Positions 59,409-64,000 of a DNA stretch of 64,000 nt are shown in pieces. The notes under the pieces were generated by a model. The model saw nothing but the letters and a program-made list of their open reading frames with translations, searched no databases and was not told the DNA's origin. The stretch is from Halorubrum sp. DM2 (GTDB taxonomy: Archaea > Halobacteriota > Halobacteria > Halobacteriales > Haloferacaceae): contig NZ_LR594487.1 of the NCBI RefSeq assembly GCF_901686465.1, positions 3,175,773 to 3,239,772 of the forward strand, read 5' to 3'. The number at the start of each line of letters is the position of its first letter. Within the stretch, counting starts at the first letter, position 1. The translations under genes and the position numbers were made by a program.

Positions 59409-61403
59409 ATGACAGAGGGAGACGGCCAACTGGAAGCGAGACTGGCGGAACAAGAGGTATTCGAGCCGTCGGAGTCGTTCGTCGAGCAGGCGAACGTCTC
59501 CGACCCGGAGATATACGAGGAGTTCGAGGAGAACTGGCCCGAATGCTGGGAGGCGGCCGCCGACCTGCTGGAGTGGGAAACCGACTACGATCAGGTGCTC
59601 GACGACGGCAACCCGCCCTTCTACGAGTGGTTCACGGGCGGTGAACTCAACGCGTCGGCGAACTGCCTCGACCGACACCTCGACGAGCGCGGCGACGAGG
59701 TCGCCATCGAGTGGGTCGGTGAACCGGTCGACGAGGACGACCGCTCGTTCACGTACGAGGAACTCCACCGCGAGGTCAACGAGTTCGCGGCCGCCCTTCG
59801 GGAGCAGGGCGTCGAGGAGGACGACGTCGTCACGATGTACATGCCGATGATCCCGGAACTGCCGATCGCGATGCTGGCGTGCGCGCGCATCGGCGCGCCC
59901 CACAGCGTCGTGTTCGCCGGGTTCTCGGCCGACGCGCTCGCGACGCGGATGAACTCCGCGGAGTCGGAGTACCTCGTCACCTGCGACGGTTACTACCGCC
60001 GCGGCGACCCGCTCGACCACCTCGACAAGGCGAACGAGGGGCTCGCGGGCGTCGACCACGACACGACGACCGTCGTCGTCGACCGCCTCGGTCCGAACGG
60101 CGACGACTTCGGCCACGACCTCGGCGACGACCAGGTCGACTACGACGACCTCGTGGCCGAGCAGGCGGGCGCGACGGTCGAGCCGGTGACGCGCGACGCC
60201 GAGGACATGCTGTTCCTGATGTACACCTCGGGGACGACGGGGAAGCCGAAGGGCGTGAAACACACGACCGGCGGCTACCTCTCGTGGGTGTCGTGGACCT
60301 CGCAGTCGGTCCTCGACATCAAGCCGGATGACACGTACTTCTGTTCGGCCGACATCGGCTGGATCACGGGCCACTCCTACATCGTCTACGGGCCGCTCTC
60401 GCTCGGAACGACGACGATGATGTACGAGGGGACGCCCGACCACCCGGAGCGCGACCGCCTCTGGGAGATCATCGATGAGTACGAGGCGACCCAGTTGTAC
60501 ACCGCCCCGACGGCGATCCGGGCGTTCATGAAGTGGGGCGAGAAGTTCCCGGACCGCCACGACCTCTCCTCGCTGCGGCTGCTCGGCACGGTCGGCGAGC
60601 CGATCAACCCGCGCGCGTGGAAGTGGTACTACCAGCACATCGGGAACAAGGAGTGCCCGATCGTCGACACGTGGTGGCAGACCGAGACCGGCGGGATGAT
60701 GGTGACGACGCTGCCCGGGGTGAAGGACATGAAACCCGGCGCGGCCGGACCGCCGCTGCCGGGGCTCGATGTCCAGATCCTCGACACGCTCGGCGACGAG
60801 GTAGAGCCGGGGAAGGCCGGCTACCTCACGGTACAGAAGCCGTGGCCGGGAATGCTCCGGACGCTGTACAACAACGACGAGCGCTACATCGAGGAGTACT
60901 GGGCGGAGTACTCCGACACCGACAGCGACGACCCCGACGACTGGGTGTACTTCCCCGAGGACGGCGCGAAGATCGACGACGACGGCTACATCACCGTCCT
61001 CGGCCGCGTCGACGACGTGCTCAACGTCTCCGGCCACCGGCTGGGGACGATGGAGATCGAGTCCGCCATCGTCGGCGTCGAAGGCGTCGCCGAGGCGGCC
61101 GTCGTCGGCGGGAACCACGACATCAAAGGCGAGGCGGTCTACACCTACGTGACGACCGAAGACGGCTACGAGGGTGACGACGAGCTCCGCGAGGCGATCG
61201 TCGCGGGCGTCGAGGACGCCATCGGTCCGATCGCGCGGCCCGAGCAGGTCGTGTTCACTCCGGACCTGCCGAAGACGCGCTCCGGGAAGATCATGCGTCG
61301 CCTGCTCGAGAACATCGCTGACGGCGAGGAACTCGGGAACACGAGCACGCTTCGGAACCCCGAGATCGTCGAGGAGATCCAGCAGAAGGCCGACGCCGAG
61401 TAG
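59409..61403 (+). CDS. acs: Acetyl-CoA synthetase, paralogue 2
   Basis: 664 residues from ATG 59409; the frame extends upstream across the regulator gene but that is a shadow. P-loop YTSGTTGKPKGVKHTTGGYL, ADIGWITGHSYIVYGPLSLG, VDTWWQTETGGMMVTTLPG (acetate-pocket Trp), VLGRVDDVLNVSGHRLGTMEIESAI, and KTRSGKIMRRLLENIADGEELG with the acetylation lysine. It activates acetate via acetyl-AMP to acetyl-CoA. All Acs motifs are kept, including the VSGHRLGT hinge, so it is the better acs candidate of the two. The DUF4212/SSS symporter genes follow after 104 nt, consistent with acetate uptake plus activation. Confidence 0.95.
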   Translation: MTEGDGQLEARLAEQEVFEPSESFVEQANVSDPEIYEEFEENWPECWEAAADLLEWETDYDQVLDDGNPPFYEWFTGGELNASANCLDRHLDERGDEVAIEWVGEPVDEDDRSFTYEELHREVNEFAAALREQGVEEDDVVTMYMPMIPELPIAMLACARIGAPHSVVFAGFSADALATRMNSAESEYLVTCDGYYRRGDPLDHLDKANEGLAGVDHDTTTVVVDRLGPNGDDFGHDLGDDQVDYDDLVAEQAGATVEPVTRDAEDMLFLMYTSGTTGKPKGVKHTTGGYLSWVSWTSQSVLDIKPDDTYFCSADIGWITGHSYIVYGPLSLGTTTMMYEGTPDHPERDRLWEIIDEYEATQLYTAPTAIRAFMKWGEKFPDRHDLSSLRLLGTVGEPINPRAWKWYYQHIGNKECPIVDTWWQTETGGMMVTTLPGVKDMKPGAAGPPLPGLDVQILDTLGDEVEPGKAGYLTVQKPWPGMLRTLYNNDERYIEEYWAEYSDTDSDDPDDWVYFPEDGAKIDDDGYITVLGRVDDVLNVSGHRLGTMEIESAIVGVEGVAEAAVVGGNHDIKGEAVYTYVTTEDGYEGDDELREAIVAGVEDAIGPIARPEQVVFTPDLPKTRSGKIMRRLLENIADGEELGNTSTLRNPEIVEEIQQKADAE

Positions 61404-61507
61404 CGCTCGGCGGCCCGTTTTCGATCCGTTCCGGACACGACCACGACGGGCGATACGACGACAAACATCACGAAAATACCACACAAAACGACAACACACA
61501 CCAAAAC

Positions 61508-62011
61508 ATGACAGATAATACCTCACGCGAACGAGACGACGCGGCGACCGATGGTGGCCGCGCACCCGACGACGCGGCCACCGATGGGGGTCGCGCAACT
61601 GACGACGCGGCCACCGACGGCGGCGTCGCGACCGGTGCGGCACAGACGCACAACGACACCGACTACCTCGGGGCGGAAGTGAACATCCTGAACCCGAGCA
61701 CGCCGTACATGCGCGATCACCTCCGCATCGTCTGGACGGGGTTCGCCGTATGGGTCCTCGCGGTGTGGGGTCCGGTGACCCTGACGCGGCTCGCGCCCGG
61801 CCCGATGACGACCCAGATGCCGATCCTCGGGTTCCCGCTCCACTACTTCCTCGTCGCGTTCGGCGCGCCGACGAGCGCGCTCATCCTCGCGTTCTGGTAC
61901 TCGCGAAAGCGGGACGCGCTCGATGAGAAGTACGGCATCGACCACGCCACGGTCACGAAGACTGAGAGCCGTGCCGAGGCCGCAGCGACCGACGGAGGGT
62001 CCGACGAATGA
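61508..62011 (+). CDS. DUF4212 small subunit of sodium/solute symporter
   Basis: 167 residues, almost twice the family norm because of an N-terminal repetitive extension: three copies of an 11-residue unit DDAATDGGRA-x (61535-61633). The domain proper begins near YMRDHLRIVWTGFAVWVLAVWGP, followed by LGFPLHYFLVAFGAPTSALILAFWYSRKRDALDEKYG, giving two membrane spans. DUF4212 proteins pair with SSS-family symporters as an essential small subunit. Stop overlaps the symporter start by 4 nt. The same ATDGGRA-type repeat appears at the end of the symporter. Confidence 0.92.
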   Translation: MTDNTSRERDDAATDGGRAPDDAATDGGRATDDAATDGGVATGAAQTHNDTDYLGAEVNILNPSTPYMRDHLRIVWTGFAVWVLAVWGPVTLTRLAPGPMTTQMPILGFPLHYFLVAFGAPTSALILAFWYSRKRDALDEKYGIDHATVTKTESRAEAAATDGGSDE

Positions 62012-63768
62012 CGGGGGTCATCCTACAGAGCGACCTCCTCCCGGAGGCACTCGACATCTCGTTCAAGCTGGTGCCGTCGCTCCTGGTGATCGGGATGCTG
62101 GGGCTGTTCCTCATGATCGGATTCGTCTTCCGCGTGGCCGACACCGACGACATGTGGGTCGCCGGCCGTTCCATCGGGAACGTCGAGAACGGGATGGCGA
62201 TCGGAGCGAATTGGATGTCGGCGGCGTCATACCTCGGGATGGCGGCGTCCATCGCGCTGGCCGGCTTCTACGGGCTGGTGTTCGTCGTCGGCTGGACGAC
62301 GGGATACTTCATCCTGCTCATCTTCCTCGCGGCGCAGCTGCGCCGGTTCGGGAAGTACACCGCGCCGGACTTCGTCGGCGACCGGTTCAACTCCGACACC
62401 GCGCGCGCCATCGCGGCGGTGACGACGTTCCTCATCGGGTTCGTCTACGCCATCGGACAGGCGAAGGGGATGGCGCTCGTCGGCCTGTACATCTTCGGTA
62501 ACTACGGGGCATACGTCCCCGGCTTAGACGGGTACCAGGTGATGGTCGTCGCCATGATGGTCGTCACCGTCGGCTATCTGACGCTGTCCGGCATGCTGGG
62601 CGCCACGAAGAACCAGACCGTCCAGTACACCATCCTCATCCTCGCGTTCGTCCTCGGGCTGTTCGCCGTCGGCTACACCAACGGCTACTCCACGGTACTG
62701 CCGCAGCTCGAGTACGGGATGCTGATCAGCGAGCTCGGCAGCGAGTTCTCCGAACCGTTCGCCTCGTCGAGCTACTACCTGTGGGTCGCCACGACGTTCT
62801 CGCTGATCGTCGGTACCTGCGGGCTCCCGCACGTGCTCGTCCGGTTCTACACGGTCGAAAGCGAACGGACAGCCCGCTGGTCGACCGTCTGGGGCCTGTT
62901 CTTCATCTGTATCCTGTACTGGAGCGCCCCGGCGTTCGCGGCGTTCGGCACGGACCTCTACTCGCAGAACGTCGGCGCGACGTACGGCGACCCCGGCATG
63001 ACGAGCGCGGCCAGCGAGGTCATCGTCGTGCTTGCGGCGCAGCTGTCGGAGCTGCCGGAGTGGTTCGTCGGCTTCGTCGCGGCGGGCGGTATCGCCGCGG
63101 CCATCGCGACGGTCGCCGGGCTGTTCATCGCCGGTTCGTCGGCGATCAGCCACGACATCTACACGAACATCATCAACGAGGACGCGACGCAGCGCCAGCA
63201 GATCCTCGTCGGCCGCCTCTCGATCGTCGCGCTGGGCGCGCTGACCACGCTGGCCGCGCTCAACCCCGCGTCGTCGATCGCGGCGCTCGTCGGGTACGCG
63301 TTCTCGCTCGCCGGCTCCGTCCTGTTCCCGATGTTCTTCCTCGGCATGTGGTGGGAGAACGCCAACCGGCAGGGCGCACTCGCCGGCATGACCACCGGAC
63401 TGACGCTCTGGTCGATCCCGATGATCAACCAGATCGTCCCGACGTACATCGGCTCGCTCGAAGCGCCGCTGTCGGCCGGGCTCGCCACGTGGATGCCCGC
63501 CATCGGCTCGGCGCTCATTACGCTCCCGGTCGTGTTCGTCGTCACCGTCGTCGTCTCGATGGCGACCGACGAGCCGTCGCTGGAGACGAAGCGGATCGTC
63601 CGGCAGTGTCACAGCCCCGAGCCGATGGCACAGCAGGAGACCGCCGAGGACGTCGTCGCCGCGGACGGCGGCGAGGACGTGGCGACTGACGGCGGCCGCG
63701 CAGTTGACGACGCGGCCGCCGACGGTGACCGCGCAGTTGACGACGACGAAGCCACGGAGGAGCGATAA
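62008..63768 (+). CDS. SSS-family sodium:solute symporter (probable acetate)
   Basis: 586 residues with about 13 membrane segments. Solute:sodium symporter signatures: ADTDDMWVAGRSIGNVENG, GANWMSAASYLGMAASIALAG, GFVYAIGQAKGMALVGLYIFG, CGLPHVLVRFYTVES and the late AALVGYAFSLAGSVLFPMFFLGMWW. It belongs to the VC_2705/ActP-like branch linked to DUF4212 small subunits. With acs upstream, acetate or another short carboxylate is the likely cargo, driven by Na+. The C-terminal 45 residues are an acidic repetitive tail with VATDGGRAVDD and related units. Confidence 0.93.
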   Translation: MTGVILQSDLLPEALDISFKLVPSLLVIGMLGLFLMIGFVFRVADTDDMWVAGRSIGNVENGMAIGANWMSAASYLGMAASIALAGFYGLVFVVGWTTGYFILLIFLAAQLRRFGKYTAPDFVGDRFNSDTARAIAAVTTFLIGFVYAIGQAKGMALVGLYIFGNYGAYVPGLDGYQVMVVAMMVVTVGYLTLSGMLGATKNQTVQYTILILAFVLGLFAVGYTNGYSTVLPQLEYGMLISELGSEFSEPFASSSYYLWVATTFSLIVGTCGLPHVLVRFYTVESERTARWSTVWGLFFICILYWSAPAFAAFGTDLYSQNVGATYGDPGMTSAASEVIVVLAAQLSELPEWFVGFVAAGGIAAAIATVAGLFIAGSSAISHDIYTNIINEDATQRQQILVGRLSIVALGALTTLAALNPASSIAALVGYAFSLAGSVLFPMFFLGMWWENANRQGALAGMTTGLTLWSIPMINQIVPTYIGSLEAPLSAGLATWMPAIGSALITLPVVFVVTVVVSMATDEPSLETKRIVRQCHSPEPMAQQETAEDVVAADGGEDVATDGGRAVDDAAADGDRAVDDDEATEER

Positions 63769-64000
63769 TGTACGAACGCATCCTCGTCCCCACGGACGGT
63801 AGCGACGTCGCGGAGGCCGCCGTCGACCACGCGCTCGACCTCGCGGAGCAGTACGACGCGGAGGTCCACGCGCTGTACGTGGTCGACATCGACTCGGTGA
63901 ACTTCAGTCTCGGAACCGAACAGGTCGACCGGCTCAAGCAGGGCCGGTTCGACGAGATGGGAGAGCTGAAAGATCAGGCCGACGAGGCGACGGGCGTGGT
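63768..64000 (+). CDS. Universal stress protein, cut by the window end
   Basis: 77 complete codons visible from ATG 63768, which overlaps the symporter stop by one base. MYERILVPTDGSDVAEAAVDHALDLAEQYDAEVHALYVVD is the standard USP N terminus with the nucleotide-site Asp of PTDGS. The rest, including the Gly-rich ATP-binding loop, lies outside. In haloarchaea such USP genes commonly follow transporters and are thought to regulate them; here the partner would be the acetate symporter. Confidence 0.9.
   Translation, partial: MYERILVPTDGSDVAEAAVDHALDLAEQYDAEVHALYVVDIDSVNFSLGTEQVDRLKQGRFDEMGELKDQADEATGV

Noticed and set aside
59346-61643. 765-codon minus-strand frame opposite acs
   Set aside because: Only a mirror of the GC-biased acs codons; no recognisable fold or start signal.

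Overview
The window is a haloarchaeal chromosome segment, most like Halorubrum or a close relative. This rests on acidic protein composition, GC-rich DNA outside one island, an STT3-type oligosaccharyltransferase (AglB), type II 3-dehydroquinate synthase with its ADTH-synthase partner, HTH-10 (Bat-like) regulation, and promoters with a TATA box about 25-35 nt before often leaderless starts. The species assignment is inference.

1-16,200 is a surface-glycan island, visibly richer in A+T than the rest, with genes in mixed orientations. It holds two overlapping NAD-dependent sugar epimerases, a UDP-glucuronate decarboxylase-like enzyme, five glycosyltransferases plus a partial one at the edge, a Wzx/MOP flippase, three alkaline-phosphatase-superfamily proteins, an SGNH-like protein and a heavily decayed sugar nucleotidyltransferase. 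It abuts aglG and aglB, the conserved N-glycosylation core. A DUF368 polyprenyl-phosphate-transporter-family gene follows aglB, which suggests dolichyl-phosphate recycling.

20,400-41,600 is mostly housekeeping: redoxin, NYN protein, ilvD, purS-purQ, purU, an OYE flavoprotein, Lhr helicase with a CDP-alcohol phosphatidyltransferase, cytidylate kinase, an APC permease with a USP-like partner, and a JAMM protease. Inside it is a tightly overlapping four-gene operon (dehydrogenase, PTPS homologue with Glu in place of the catalytic Cys, GT4, methyltransferase; 28,269-31,625) that looks like an uncharacterised glycosylated/methylated pterin pathway.

41,600-49,900 carries an MGMT-like protein without its Cys, trpCBA, and the archaeal early shikimate enzymes (ADTH synthase and DHQ synthase II) separated by an HTTM membrane protein. 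50,400-55,000 has M32 carboxypeptidase, threonine aldolase, a DUF2209 gene and hflX. 55,085-64,000 is an acetate module: two acetyl-CoA-synthetase paralogues flank a recombinase-fold/GAF/HTH-10 regulator, followed by the DUF4212/SSS symporter pair and a universal stress protein.

The most unusual non-coding structure is a dispersed composite repeat present at 21,094-21,207 (truncated, inverted), 22,342-22,857 and 49,951-50,332. All three copies lie between convergent genes. The two full copies carry a 19-bp inverted repeat that differs between them by two compensatory base-pair changes. They have related ends and are associated with strings of short hairpins, many with three-nucleotide loops. 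A similar hairpin lies inside an extra loop of trpA. I saw no rRNA, tRNA, CRISPR array or IS transposase.
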